13,374 nt of DNA from Syntrophus sp. (in: bacteria) (GCA_013824905.1 PNOO01000044.1:1-13374), one strand, 5' to 3'; shown: positions 1-7,949, counted from the first letter of the stretch. Program-made: numbers and translations. Notes: generated from the letters alone by a model not told the origin.

Positions 1-626
1 TGCCCCGTACCCGTCATGCTCTCCCGGTTGACCATGAAAGGGGTGAGCATTTCGGTATAGCCGTGCTCCTGCGTGTGGAGGTCGAGCATGAAGTTGATGA
101 TCGCCCGCTCCAGCCGTGCGCCAAGCCCCCGGTAGAGGGTAAAACGCGCCCCGGTGATCTTCGCCCCGCGTGCGAAGTCCAGGATGTTCAGGTTCTCACC
201 GATCTCCCAGTGCGGCCTTGGCGTAAAGGAGAACTGCCCCTTTTCCCCCCAGACCCGGACGACCGGATTGTCCTCAGCGCCCTTGCCACAAATGACCGAC
301 TCATGCGGGACGTTGGGGAGTGTCATCAGGATCGCCTGGAGCTCTTCGTCAGTCTGTTTCAGCGTCTCGTCGAGTTCCTTGATCCGATTGGACATCTCTC
401 CGGTCCGGGTGATGAATTCCCCCGCGTCTTCTCCCTTTTTTTTCTTCTCGCCGATCAGCTTTGATGCGGTATTGCGTTCGCTGCGCAGCCCCTCGACCTC
501 CTGGATGACATCCCGCCGTTTCACATCGAGGGCGATGAAACGCTCCATGTTCATCGCCTGTCCCCGCTCGCGCATTTTCCCGGCGACAAAGTCGATATTC
601 TGTCTGAGATATTTGATGTCCAGCAT
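1..626 (-). CDS. serS: Seryl-tRNA synthetase, N-terminal part (runs off left edge)
   Basis: Class II aminoacyl-tRNA synthetase that charges tRNA-Ser and tRNA-Sec with serine in the cytoplasm. The minus-strand frame is open from the ATG at 626 to the window edge, giving about 208 of the usual roughly 420-430 residues. It starts MLDIKYLRQN, typical of bacterial SerS. Residues about 25-100 form the charged helical arm (ERNTASKLIGEKKKKGEDAGE, then RIKELDETLKQ) that binds the long variable arm of the tRNA. The catalytic domain follows, with VWGEKG, HWEIGE, ARFTLYRGLGARLERA and the motif 1 region ending MTGTG at the edge. Motifs 2 and 3 lie outside the window. A purine-rich GAAAGAAGAAG precedes the start as a modest Shine-Dalgarno. 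The gene diverges from the gene at 868. Family identity is very secure; only the truncation by the window limits it. Confidence 0.96.
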   Translation of the reverse strand, partial: MLDIKYLRQNIDFVAGKMRERGQAMNMERFIALDVKRRDVIQEVEGLRSERNTASKLIGEKKKKGEDAGEFITRTGEMSNRIKELDETLKQTDEELQAILMTLPNVPHESVICGKGAEDNPVVRVWGEKGQFSFTPRPHWEIGENLNILDFARGAKITGARFTLYRGLGARLERAIINFMLDLHTQEHGYTEMLTPFMVNRESMTGTG

Positions 627-666
627 GGTCCACTTCTTCTTTCCATTCCAAGGGACGATTCCCCTA

Positions 667-768
667 TCACTTTGAACATTTGAAGTCAATCAATTTGTTG
701 ACGGCGATCCTCACAATGCGCAGTGGAAGCCTGTGCCGGCTCTTCACCAGGATTCCCGACGTGGTCAT
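667..768 (-). CDS. Possible 33-residue basic peptide upstream of serS
   Basis: A short minus-strand frame begins at an ATG (768) and ends at a TGA (667), 40 bp before the serS start and on the same strand. The peptide starts MTTSGILVK and ends NKLIDFKCSK. It is strongly basic, with an amphipathic LPLRIVRIAVNKLI stretch. No family is recognised. AAGGA lies upstream, but about 13 bases from the ATG, which is too far for a good ribosome binding site. It could be a real leader or small protein, the decayed end of a gene, or chance. The rest of the 627-867 gap holds only the promoter elements for the gene at 868. Confidence 0.2.
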   Translation of the reverse strand: MTTSGILVKSRHRLPLRIVRIAVNKLIDFKCSK

Positions 769-834
769 CGGATCGGGATTGTCCTTAGAAAAACCATGCG
801 AGGAGGCAAAAGGGAGGAGATCTCATTTGAAATG

Positions 835-843
835 TGATATACA
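835..843 (+). promoter_or_regulatory. Candidate extended -10 promoter for the 868-6870 gene cluster
   Basis: TG at 835-836, one base, then TATACA at 838-843 fits the extended -10 pattern. It lies 25 bp before the ATG at 868, so the leader would be short (transcription from about 850). No convincing -35 hexamer stands 16-18 bp upstream, which is allowed for extended -10 promoters. Two GGAGG copies (853-857 and 860-864) follow; the first has the better spacing to the ATG. This is weak, sequence-only evidence. Confidence 0.3.
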
Positions 844-867
844 TTAAAAATCGGAGGCCGGAGGCGC

Positions 868-1419
868 ATGAAAGGTTTCTGTGAGTGGGCAATCCGTTTT
901 TTTTATCAGACGGCAACCGGTCCCAGGAGGGTCAGGAGGCTCCTGACCCCATTGGCTGCGGGATTCTTTGCCTGCCTCGTCCTTATGGCGATCACAGTTT
1001 CCTTCCGTATAGATCGGTTCTTCGGATTTCCCCGATTCGTTTCCAAGTCCTACGGCGCGGCTGTCTCTGTGCCGGTACTGATCGGCGGGGCCTTGCTGTG
1101 GCTTTGGTCTGTCTGGAGATTCCTGAAAACGAAGGGCACTCCCGTCCCCGTGAATCCTCCGCCGGTGCTGGTGACCGACGGCCCATACGCCTATTCCCGA
1201 AATCCGATGCTGACGGCCGTTTTTCTTATGCTGGCCGGTATCGGGATCCTGTTCGGATCGGTCACCCTTACATTCATGGCGACGCCGATTTTTGTGTTTG
1301 TCAGTATCCTCGAGTTCAAGTATATTGAGGAACCGGAACTGGAAAAGCGTTTCGGAAAGGCCTACAGGGAATATAAAAAAAAGACGCCGATGATTATTCC
1401 CAGGCTCAACCGGAAATAA
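868..1419 (+). CDS. Isoprenylcysteine carboxyl methyltransferase / phospholipid methyltransferase family membrane protein
   Basis: A 183-residue integral membrane protein of the ICMT/PEMT superfamily, which uses S-adenosylmethionine to methylate lipid-like or thiol substrates. Hydrophobic segments lie at about residues 28-46, 65-86 and 115-150. The family signature is present: GPYAYSRNPM at 105-114, a hydrophobic segment, then EEPELEKRFGKAYREYKKKTP (E154 to P174), which carry the SAM-binding and catalytic residues in this fold. The length is usual for bacterial members. GGAGG copies just upstream support this ATG. The gene opens the plus-strand cluster, with EFR1 starting 14 bp after its stop. 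Bacteria lack prenylated CaaX proteins, so the true substrate is unknown; a phospholipid or small-molecule methyltransferase is possible. The family call is secure, the substrate is not. Confidence 0.85.
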   Translation: MKGFCEWAIRFFYQTATGPRRVRRLLTPLAAGFFACLVLMAITVSFRIDRFFGFPRFVSKSYGAAVSVPVLIGGALLWLWSVWRFLKTKGTPVPVNPPPVLVTDGPYAYSRNPMLTAVFLMLAGIGILFGSVTLTFMATPIFVFVSILEFKYIEEPELEKRFGKAYREYKKKTPMIIPRLNRK

Positions 1420-1433
1420 AAAAGGAGAACCCT

Positions 1434-2255
1434 GTGAAGACAGATCTTTTCTACTACACGGGTACCGGCAATTCTCTCTGGACCGCCCGAACGCTGGCTC
1501 AAAAGCTCGGTGACGCCCGCATTATCCCCATCTCCCGGATTCCCGGCGAGGCGGTTGAGAGTCGGGCCGATAGGGTGGGAATCATCTTTCCCGTCCATAT
1601 GTGGGGCGTGCCGCGCCGGGTGATCGCCTTCTTGAACGTCCTTGCAAAAGATCCCTCCCGGTACTATTTCGCCGTGGCCGTGAACGCGGGCCAGGTCGCC
1701 GCCACCTTGCTGCAGTTGAAAAAGCTGATGCATACAAAAGGATTATCCCTTTCCTCCGGATTCGAGATCGTGATGCCCACCAACTACATCCCCTGGGGCG
1801 GTCCGGGACCGAAGGACAAGCAAATCATGAGATTCACAAAGGCGGGGGAAAAGATCAAAACGATTGCCGACGCGGTTGCCAAAAGAGAAAAAAGGGCGGT
1901 CGAAAGGGGTCCCCTTTGGCAGAATATGCTGTTTGCCTGGTTCAACAGACTCTCTTTTTCTCACGTCCCCACGATGGACAAGAGCTTCTGGGTCGATGAT
2001 AAATGCAACTCCTGCGGGATCTGCCATACCGTCTGTCCCTGCGGAAATATCGAGCTGAAAGAAGGCAGACCTGTCTGGCTGCACCACTGCGAGCAGTGTC
2101 TCGCCTGCATTCAGTGGTGTCCGCCGGCAGCGATCCAGTTCGGCAAGAAAACGCAGCGGTATGAGCGCTACCGCCATCCGGAAGTGAAACTATCGGATAT
2201 GATTGCCGTCTCGACGCCGCAAGGGGAAGAAGAGAAAATAACCGAATCTGTTTGA
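1434..2255 (+). CDS. EFR1-type ferredoxin: flavodoxin-like domain fused to 2x[4Fe-4S]
   Basis: A 273-residue cytoplasmic electron carrier. The N-terminal flavodoxin-like half has the FMN phosphate loop YTGTGNSL at residues 8-15 and the HMWGVPRRV stretch typical of EFR1 proteins. The C-terminal half is a bacterial-type ferredoxin with two CxxCxxCxxxC(P) motifs: C191, C194, C197, C201 and C219, C222, C225, C229. The start is GTG, preceded by AAGGAG at 1422-1427 with 6 bp spacing; no better in-frame ATG exists nearby. It lies 14 bp after the methyltransferase gene and 52 bp before the hydrolase. EFR1 proteins are common in anaerobes, but their specific partners are mostly unknown. Donation of electrons to the radical SAM enzyme encoded two genes downstream is plausible but is inference. 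Confidence 0.9.
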   Translation: MKTDLFYYTGTGNSLWTARTLAQKLGDARIIPISRIPGEAVESRADRVGIIFPVHMWGVPRRVIAFLNVLAKDPSRYYFAVAVNAGQVAATLLQLKKLMHTKGLSLSSGFEIVMPTNYIPWGGPGPKDKQIMRFTKAGEKIKTIADAVAKREKRAVERGPLWQNMLFAWFNRLSFSHVPTMDKSFWVDDKCNSCGICHTVCPCGNIELKEGRPVWLHHCEQCLACIQWCPPAAIQFGKKTQRYERYRHPEVKLSDMIAVSTPQGEEEKITESV

Positions 2256-2307
2256 AAACGGGGAGAATCACGGAACAAACACACCACTATGAGAAAGGAG
2301 GGGACGC

Positions 2308-3174
2308 ATGGACATGAGTCATCAGAACCACAATGGGAGCCTTTCGAGGCGAATGTTCCTGAAGATGGCGGGGTGGCTGACCGTACTCGGCACTGTCATA
2401 AAAATACCGGGTCTGTCCCATGCAGCAGAAAAGCCGGAGATCATTTCCGAGACGGTCCGGTTTGAGGGTAAAGGGGGAACGCTGGGGGGATATATTTCCC
2501 GGCCTGTCGGGAAAGGACCCTACCCGGGGGTCATCGTGATCCACGAGAACAGAGGCGTCACGGATTATATTAAGGACGTGACCCAAAATCTTGCCGTAGC
2601 CGGATATGTCGGACTTTCCGTCAATCTTGTCTCCCGCAGCCTCGGTGCGGATTACCCCGGCGGTTCGGATGAAGCGATGAACGCCCTCGGCAAGCTCTCG
2701 GATGCCGAGGCGATGGACGATCTGGATGCCGCTGCGGAGTATCTCAAGAAACAGCCCGTCGTATTCACCAATTCCATCGGCTGCCTGGGATTCTGCATGG
2801 GAGGAAGATTTTCCCTCCTTTATGCTGCGCACAGGAAAGACTTGAAGGCGGCAGTGGTCTTTTACGGTCGCACCATCAACAAGATCTCCCCGCTGCAACC
2901 CAAATCGCCTATTGATCTGGCGCCGGGAATCACCGCCCCGCTCCTCGGAAATTACGGAGCGGCAGATACGGGCATCCCCGTCGACGACGTCAGAAGACTC
3001 GAAGAAGAGCTAAAGAAAAACAACAAAACATTCGATATCAAGATATACCCGGAAGCAAAGCATGCCTTTCACAGAGAAGGTCCCAATTACCATGCCGAGG
3101 CCGCAAGGGATGCCTGGCAACGGACCGTTGACTGGTTGGCAAAATACCTGAAAACTCCGCTCGCGAAAGGATAA
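2308..3174 (+). CDS. Dienelactone hydrolase family protein with Tat signal
   Basis: A 288-residue alpha/beta hydrolase. Residues 13-19 are SRRMFLK, an almost ideal twin-arginine motif. A hydrophobic stretch and a likely cleavage site at SHA/AEK (39/40) follow, so the folded enzyme is probably exported to the periplasm. The mature part shows the DLH layout: HENRG near the N-terminus, nucleophile elbow GFCMGG with Cys163, Asp220 in GAADTG, and His252 in HAFH, giving a complete Cys-Asp-His triad. The family hydrolyses dienelactones or similar esters. The substrate here is unknown, and exported DLH proteins need not act in aromatic degradation. AAAGGAGGGG lies 7-9 bp before the ATG at 2308; Met3 is a weaker alternative start. 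The radical SAM gene starts 10 bp after the stop. Confidence 0.9.
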   Translation: MDMSHQNHNGSLSRRMFLKMAGWLTVLGTVIKIPGLSHAAEKPEIISETVRFEGKGGTLGGYISRPVGKGPYPGVIVIHENRGVTDYIKDVTQNLAVAGYVGLSVNLVSRSLGADYPGGSDEAMNALGKLSDAEAMDDLDAAAEYLKKQPVVFTNSIGCLGFCMGGRFSLLYAAHRKDLKAAVVFYGRTINKISPLQPKSPIDLAPGITAPLLGNYGAADTGIPVDDVRRLEEELKKNNKTFDIKIYPEAKHAFHREGPNYHAEAARDAWQRTVDWLAKYLKTPLAKG

Positions 3175-3184
3175 ATGTCTTCAG

Positions 3185-4291
3185 GTGGATGACGAGCTGA
3201 GCCTGCTGATCAAACCTGTCTCTGCGGATTGCAATATGCAGTGCAGATATTGCTTTTACCGGCGACCAGGCGATCCCTATCGTTCCGAAGGACGTCACGT
3301 CATGGACGACCGGACGCTGAGGGCAATGATCTCCGGATATATGAAATCTGCCGTAAAAGGGGCCTCATTCGGCTGGCAGGGAGGGGAGCCCCTCCTGGCG
3401 GGGATCGATTTTTTCAAGAAGGTCGTTGCCTATCAGCAAAGCTATGGCCTTTCTGCGCAGCTGGTCAGTAACAATCTGCAGACCAACGGCCTGCTGCTCA
3501 ACGAAGAGTGGGCAAGATTCTTCCGGCAGTATCGATTCTTCATCGGTGTGAGTCTGGACGGACCCGAAGAAGACCACAATCGCTACCGTTATTCCGCAAA
3601 CGAAAAGGGGTGTTTTCAGCGGACGATGGAAGGGCTCCGGATCCTCAGGGATCAGCAGGTGGAATTCGGCATTCTGACGGTGGTCAATGATGTGACGGCG
3701 AAAAAACCTGCTGAACTCTATGATTTTTTCATCAGAAACGGATTTTCCCGGTTGCAGTTCATCCCCTGCGTCGAGAGGGATGCCAGGACGGGGGAGGTGA
3801 CGGACTACTCGGTGACGGTTGAGGACTACCGCGATTTTCTTTGCATTCTGTTCGATGTCTGGTATAACAACGGTCAACCGGTGGCCTCGATACGGCTTTT
3901 TGAGAATATTCTGGCGATCAAAATGGGCGTCGAACCGGAGATCTGTGCCTTCAAGAACCGGTGCGGCAGCTATTGGGTGGTCGAATACAATGGCGATGTA
4001 TATCCATGCGATTTTTTTGTGGAAGAACAATGGATGCTGGGAAATCTGCTGGAAACGTCGATCCGGGATCTGATGAAAAAAAGGCGGCGGCGGAATTTCA
4101 ACAACCGCAAAATGGAACAATCGTCCGGCTGCAAGGCCTGTGAATGGAATTTCATCTGTCATTTTGGTTGTCAGCATTACCGTTCCGCTCTCGGGGAAAA
4201 TGTCCTGTGCGAGGCATACCGGGAATTCTTCCGTTACTCAGGGCGGCGTTTTGAGGTATTGAAGGAAAATAACCGGGAATGGCATTCTTGA
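3185..4291 (+). CDS. anSME-like radical SAM/SPASM enzyme (anaerobic sulfatase-maturating enzyme family)
   Basis: A 368-residue cytoplasmic radical SAM enzyme with two auxiliary [4Fe-4S] clusters. The SAM cluster motif is C16-x3-C20-x2-C23 followed by FY. WQGGEPLL and SLDGP are typical of the group. The C-terminal SPASM cysteines are C254, C260, C275, C316, C319, C325, C329 and C342. Asp276 directly after C275 (YPCDFF) matches the catalytic Asp277 of the characterised Clostridium perfringens anSME (numbering recalled, not checked). Spacing agrees almost residue for residue except for a loop about five residues shorter before the last Cys. Such enzymes oxidise a Cys or Ser in a C/S-x-P/A-x-R motif to formylglycine. 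No sulfatase is in the window. The start is GTG at 3185, 10 bp after the hydrolase stop, with a distant AAAGGA; no in-frame ATG lies upstream. Family is secure, substrate open. Confidence 0.88.
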   Translation: MDDELSLLIKPVSADCNMQCRYCFYRRPGDPYRSEGRHVMDDRTLRAMISGYMKSAVKGASFGWQGGEPLLAGIDFFKKVVAYQQSYGLSAQLVSNNLQTNGLLLNEEWARFFRQYRFFIGVSLDGPEEDHNRYRYSANEKGCFQRTMEGLRILRDQQVEFGILTVVNDVTAKKPAELYDFFIRNGFSRLQFIPCVERDARTGEVTDYSVTVEDYRDFLCILFDVWYNNGQPVASIRLFENILAIKMGVEPEICAFKNRCGSYWVVEYNGDVYPCDFFVEEQWMLGNLLETSIRDLMKKRRRRNFNNRKMEQSSGCKACEWNFICHFGCQHYRSALGENVLCEAYREFFRYSGRRFEVLKENNREWHS

Positions 4292-4301
4292 TGAGACAAA
4301 T

Positions 4302-6224
4302 ATGAGGCTTATCAGAACACTATCCGCCCACATCCTATTTGCGGTGATCCTGGTCGCGCTTCCCCTTACCGTGTCCGCTGCCGGGGGCTCATCCCTGGAT
4401 AAGGCGCTGCTTGCCGCTCACGACGCTTTTCTTGCCGGAGACAGGGTGAGACTTGCCCGCCATGCCGAAAAAATCAAAGGTCATGCGCTCGATATCTATG
4501 TGAGCTTCTGGCGGCTCCGGTTGCGCCTGGAAGAAGCCGATCCCGGCGAAGTGCGGGCTTTCCTGGCCAAGCACCCAGGGACGGTCCTTGCCGAGCAGTT
4601 GCGCAGAGACTGGCTGCCCATCCTGGGCAGGACCGGACAATGGGAGCTTTTCCGTGCGGAGCAGCCCGCGCTCGTAAAAGAGGATCCTGATGTCGCCTGT
4701 TATGCACTTCAGGAGCGTTGGCGCCGGCAGGACGCTGCAGCGCTCGCCGAGGTTAGGCCCTTCTGGAGAGCACGGAAGGCGCTGCCTGAAGGCTGCGTGC
4801 CGCTGGTCGACGCGATGCTGAAATCCGGAGAGCTCACACAGAAGGACCTAAACGATCGCTTCCGGCTTCTTGTTCAGGCCAACCTCATGGCAGAGGCTAA
4901 ACGGTTCGTGGAACGTCTGCCGGCGGAGCACGTCCGTTCCGCGGGTCAGATCGATAGGATAGCCAACGCGCCATCGCGGTTTTTGGAGCAATCCGGCGCC
5001 GACCTGAAAACGGCTGCCGGGCGTGAATTGACGATCTTTGCGCTTACCCGTTTGGCCCAAAGCGATCTGCAGAGAGCCGTTCGTTACTGGAGCGGCGATC
5101 TGCGGGAGGGTTTTTCTCTTGAGGATCAACAGTACGTTTGGGGGATGCTTGCCACCCTCGGTGCACGGCGCAGCCTTCCGGAGGCCGTGGATTGGTTCAG
5201 GCAAGCCGGGGAGGCGCCGCTTACGGACGAACAGCTCGCCTGGTGCGCACGAGGCGCCCTCAGGCAGGAAAACTGGCCGGAGGTGAAAAACGCCATTGAG
5301 CGGATGTCTCCGTCTGCTCGCAACGAGTCGACCTGGAGCTATTGGCTGGGACGATCGTTGCGCGCCCTCGGAGCGGAGGAAGACGGCAAGGCGTTTTTTA
5401 GCCGCATTGCCGGTGGAGATCATTTCTATGGCCGGCTCGCTGCGGAGGAACTGGAAATGCCGCTGCAGATCCCACCGCAGGCGTCGCCGGCGACGCAGGA
5501 GGAACTGGAGCGGGTCGCCGCCCTGACCGGCCTGCAGCGGGCGCTCATTCTGTACCGGCTCGGTCTGCGGACCGAGGCCACAGCCGAGTGGATGTGGACG
5601 GTCCGCGCGATGGATGACCGGACGCTGCTTGCCGCTGCGGAGCTGGCGCACCGCAACGGGATCTGGGACCGCGCCATCAACACCGCCGACAAAACGGTCG
5701 CCACGCACGACTTCACCCTTCGCTACCCAACCCATTACCACGATGTGCTCTCCAAGCAAGCGCAAATCCGTAAACTTGATGAATCGTGGGTCTTCGGGCT
5801 GGTGCGCCAGGAAAGCCGCTTTCTCGCCGAAGCCAAGTCACCGGTAGGCGCCGCGGGACTGATGCAGCTGCTGCCGTCTACGGCGCGCTGGGTGGCGAGA
5901 AAAATCGGCATGAAGGGATTCCATCTCTCTCGGGTGAACCGGCCGGAGGTGAACGCCGCGCTGGGGACTTTCTATCTGCGGCACGTCCTCGACGGGTTCA
6001 ACGGCAATCCGGTGCTTGCCTCCGCCGCCTATAACGCCGGCCCGGGTCGCGCGCGCCGATGGCGCGACACGAGGCCGATCGAGGGGGCGATCTATATCGA
6101 GACGATTCCTTTTCCCGAGACTCGTCAATATGTGAAGAAGGTGATGGCGAACACCGTCTATTACGCCGCCGTACTGGGCGGGGAAACGCGCTCTCTGAAG
6201 TCCCGCCTGGGGATCATCCCTTAA
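4302..6224 (+). CDS. slt: Soluble lytic murein transglycosylase (Slt70-like)
   Basis: A 640-residue periplasmic enzyme that cleaves peptidoglycan between MurNAc and GlcNAc, forming 1,6-anhydro ends. A signal peptide covers residues 1-26 (basic MRLIR, hydrophobic core, VSA cleavage site). Residues about 30-460 are helical and rich in Ala, Leu and Arg, matching the superhelical U/L domains of Slt70. The catalytic SLT domain has Glu504 in RQESRF, GLMQL at 519-523, AYNAG at 576-580 and ETRQYVKKV near the C-terminus, so all motifs are intact. Length matches E. coli Slt70. It starts 10 bp after the anSME-like gene with a poor Shine-Dalgarno, suggesting translational coupling. It probably acts in cell wall turnover; a link to its neighbours is not evident. 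Confidence 0.93.
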   Translation: MRLIRTLSAHILFAVILVALPLTVSAAGGSSLDKALLAAHDAFLAGDRVRLARHAEKIKGHALDIYVSFWRLRLRLEEADPGEVRAFLAKHPGTVLAEQLRRDWLPILGRTGQWELFRAEQPALVKEDPDVACYALQERWRRQDAAALAEVRPFWRARKALPEGCVPLVDAMLKSGELTQKDLNDRFRLLVQANLMAEAKRFVERLPAEHVRSAGQIDRIANAPSRFLEQSGADLKTAAGRELTIFALTRLAQSDLQRAVRYWSGDLREGFSLEDQQYVWGMLATLGARRSLPEAVDWFRQAGEAPLTDEQLAWCARGALRQENWPEVKNAIERMSPSARNESTWSYWLGRSLRALGAEEDGKAFFSRIAGGDHFYGRLAAEELEMPLQIPPQASPATQEELERVAALTGLQRALILYRLGLRTEATAEWMWTVRAMDDRTLLAAAELAHRNGIWDRAINTADKTVATHDFTLRYPTHYHDVLSKQAQIRKLDESWVFGLVRQESRFLAEAKSPVGAAGLMQLLPSTARWVARKIGMKGFHLSRVNRPEVNAALGTFYLRHVLDGFNGNPVLASAAYNAGPGRARRWRDTRPIEGAIYIETIPFPETRQYVKKVMANTVYYAAVLGGETRSLKSRLGIIP

Positions 6225-6255
6225 ACCGGATCAGCCATCATTCCAAGGAGAAAAA

Positions 6256-6870
6256 ATGAATGACGTTGCGAAGGTTCTGGGAATTTTTGGCAGCCCCAGG
6301 AGAGGGGGAAATACGGATCTGCTTCTCAAGGAGACTCTAAAGGGGGCGGCAGCGGAGGGGGCGCGGGCGGAAGAAATACGTTTGTGCGATTTCCGAATCA
6401 CCCCCTGCCGTGAGTGTCTCAGTTGTTTCAATGACGGGGCCTGTGTGATCCCTGACGACATGCAGGGCATTTACCCCCGTCTATTGAAAGCGGATATCGT
6501 CATTCTTGCCTCGCCCATATTTTTCTATGGGATCACGGGCTGGGCAAAGGCCATGGTGGATCGTAGCCAGGCGCTGTGGGCAAGGAAATATAAACTCCAC
6601 GATCCTGCTCTGGAAACGGAGCATAAACGGAAGGGCTTTTTTGTTTCTGTAGGAGGGACAAAGGGTCAACGCATGTTTGAGGGCGCCGTCCTGACGGTCA
6701 GATATTTCTTCGATGCCTTCAACACGGAGTATTCAGGCGATCTGCTGTTCCGGGGTGTCGATGCCTGCGGCGACATACTGAAAAACCCCGATGCCCTTTC
6801 CCAGGCCTCTTCCGCCGGCCGGAAACTGGTTTCGGATCTGCGTATGAACAAGGTTCGCCCGGTCCCATGA
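6256..6870 (+). CDS. Iron-sulfur flavoprotein / NADPH-dependent FMN reductase family
   Basis: A 204-residue cytoplasmic flavodoxin-fold protein. GSPRRGGNTDLLL at residues 12-24 is the FMN phosphate loop of this family. C51-x2-C54-x2-C57-x5-C63 (ITPCRECLSCFNDGAC) is the compact cysteine motif that binds a [4Fe-4S] cluster in archaeal and anaerobe iron-sulfur flavoproteins; ASPIFFYGITGWAKA contacts flavin. Such proteins move electrons between ferredoxin and FMN, often in defence against oxygen or as carriers. AAGGAG at 6245-6250 sits 5 bp before the ATG. It is the last gene of the plus-strand cluster, and its stop lies 2 bp from the stop of the opposing radical SAM gene. Physiological partners are unknown. 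Confidence 0.88.
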   Translation: MNDVAKVLGIFGSPRRGGNTDLLLKETLKGAAAEGARAEEIRLCDFRITPCRECLSCFNDGACVIPDDMQGIYPRLLKADIVILASPIFFYGITGWAKAMVDRSQALWARKYKLHDPALETEHKRKGFFVSVGGTKGQRMFEGAVLTVRYFFDAFNTEYSGDLLFRGVDACGDILKNPDALSQASSAGRKLVSDLRMNKVRPVP

Positions 6871-6872
6871 CA

Positions 6873-7775
6873 TCACAACGCCCGCAGCCACTCCGGCGTG
6901 AGACCCACTTCTCCTCGCAGGGCCGCATCGATTAAATCCAGGGCCTTTTGCTTGCCGCTCGGCAGCTTTGCCTTGATCGGCAGGTAATTGGAGGCATGGT
7001 TGGAGAAAAAATACCCTCTGGTCATATGGGTGCAGGTGATCATTTCCCGTAATTCCCTGAGCAACCCATGCTCGTCCGGCAATTCGAATCGACCGTTCAC
7101 AGAATCCCGATAAAGGGGTGTTCCGGGAATGAGCATGACCGTTAAGGCCCCGACAAAATCGGGGTCCATGGCGCTCAGCAGCTCGCCTGTCGCCCGGGCA
7201 TGCTGCAGCGATCGCTCGCGACCGCCGATGCCCAAAAGAACCGTCGCCGATAGCCGGATGCCCGCTTCTTTGACCCGGCGCCCCATTTCTATGCATGTCG
7301 CAGCGGTGGAGCCTTTATGGATCGCCTCTCTGATCTCATCATCGCCGGTTTCTACGCCGTAATAGAGGATGCCGAGATTGTTTTCGCGCAACTGCTTCAG
7401 CTCTTCCAGGGATTTCCTCTGGATGCCCTTCACATTCGCGTAAGCCCCGACCCTTTTCACCTGCGGCAGATGCTCTTTGATCCGTTCCAGAATCCAAATC
7501 AGTCTTTGCTGGGGAATGATCAGGGCATCGCCATCCATCAAAAAGAGGCGGTCCTCATGCTGCATGTGTCGGGAGGCATAAAGGAGATCGCTTAGAATGA
7601 TCTTATCCTCTTTGATCCGGAAGCGCTTGTCCGGATAGGAGCCGCAAAAAGTGCATCGGTTATGGGAGCAGCCCAGGGTGACCTGCAGAAGGATGCTGTC
7701 GGCCTCACTGGGCGGCCTGATACAATATCCTTCATAGTGCATGCCCTCATTTTCAGAAACCCTATCCATCATCAT
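6873..7775 (-). CDS. Radical SAM protein, Elp3/HemN-like, with CX4CX2C cluster motif
   Basis: A 300-residue radical SAM protein of a widespread uncharacterised group whose members begin near HYxGxxxRPPxEAxSxLLQVTxGC. The iron-sulfur motif is C36-SHNR-C41-TF-C44, that is CX4CX2C rather than the usual CX3CX2C; I checked this codon by codon on the minus strand. YYGVETGDDEIREAIHKG and the LLGIGG strand are typical of Elp3/HemN-like radical SAM barrels. The substrate is unknown and no B12 domain is present. Three ATGs stand in a row (7775, 7772, 7769). AGAGGAG lies only 3 bp before the first, so the second or third is the better start; Met12 is also possible. The gene is convergent with the flavoprotein gene and transcribed from its own promoter. 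Confidence 0.87.
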   Translation of the reverse strand: MMMDRVSENEGMHYEGYCIRPPSEADSILLQVTLGCSHNRCTFCGSYPDKRFRIKEDKIILSDLLYASRHMQHEDRLFLMDGDALIIPQQRLIWILERIKEHLPQVKRVGAYANVKGIQRKSLEELKQLRENNLGILYYGVETGDDEIREAIHKGSTAATCIEMGRRVKEAGIRLSATVLLGIGGRERSLQHARATGELLSAMDPDFVGALTVMLIPGTPLYRDSVNGRFELPDEHGLLRELREMITCTHMTRGYFFSNHASNYLPIKAKLPSGKQKALDLIDAALRGEVGLTPEWLRAL

Positions 7776-7797
7776 CTTCTCCTCTTATGATCATTCA

Positions 7798-7833
7798 ATT
7801 ATAAAGATATAACTCCATAGGATGGAATGTCAA
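7798..7833 (-). promoter_or_regulatory. Promoter of the minus-strand radical SAM gene
   Basis: On the minus strand TTGACA (7833-7828) is followed after 16 bp by TATATC (7811-7806). A perfect TATAAT also occurs at 7803-7798, but it is 24 bp from that -35 and would need a different one. Either places transcription start about 10-25 bp before the AGAGGAG of the gene. Sequence-only call. Confidence 0.45.
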
Positions 7834-7920
7834 TTTTTTGTTTTTCCGCCGGTTGTTTCGACAAACGGGTCCACGGCTTCCCGGTCGTCGGCGTTCTCGA
7901 CGAATACCGCACAATTTTCC

Positions 7921-7949
7921 TTGACAAGGCGCCGTCTCTTAAGTAAGTA
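7921..7949 (+). promoter_or_regulatory. Candidate promoter for riboswitch-terC transcript
   Basis: A perfect -35 hexamer TTGACA (7921-7926) is followed after 17 bp by a poor -10, TAAGTA (7944-7949). This would start the transcript at about 7956, just before the aptamer at 7964. The -35 and its position are convincing; the -10 is weak. Confidence 0.4.

Noticed and set aside
812..824. GGGAGGAGATCTC shared with 9042-9054, as a common regulatory site
   Set aside because: A single 13-base match between two places in 13 kb is expected about once by chance; the palindrome is complete only at the second site.
4848..5765. Long minus-strand frame (305 codons) inside the lytic transglycosylase gene
   Set aside because: A shadow of GC-rich coding sequence; the plus-strand protein has a signal peptide and all SLT motifs.
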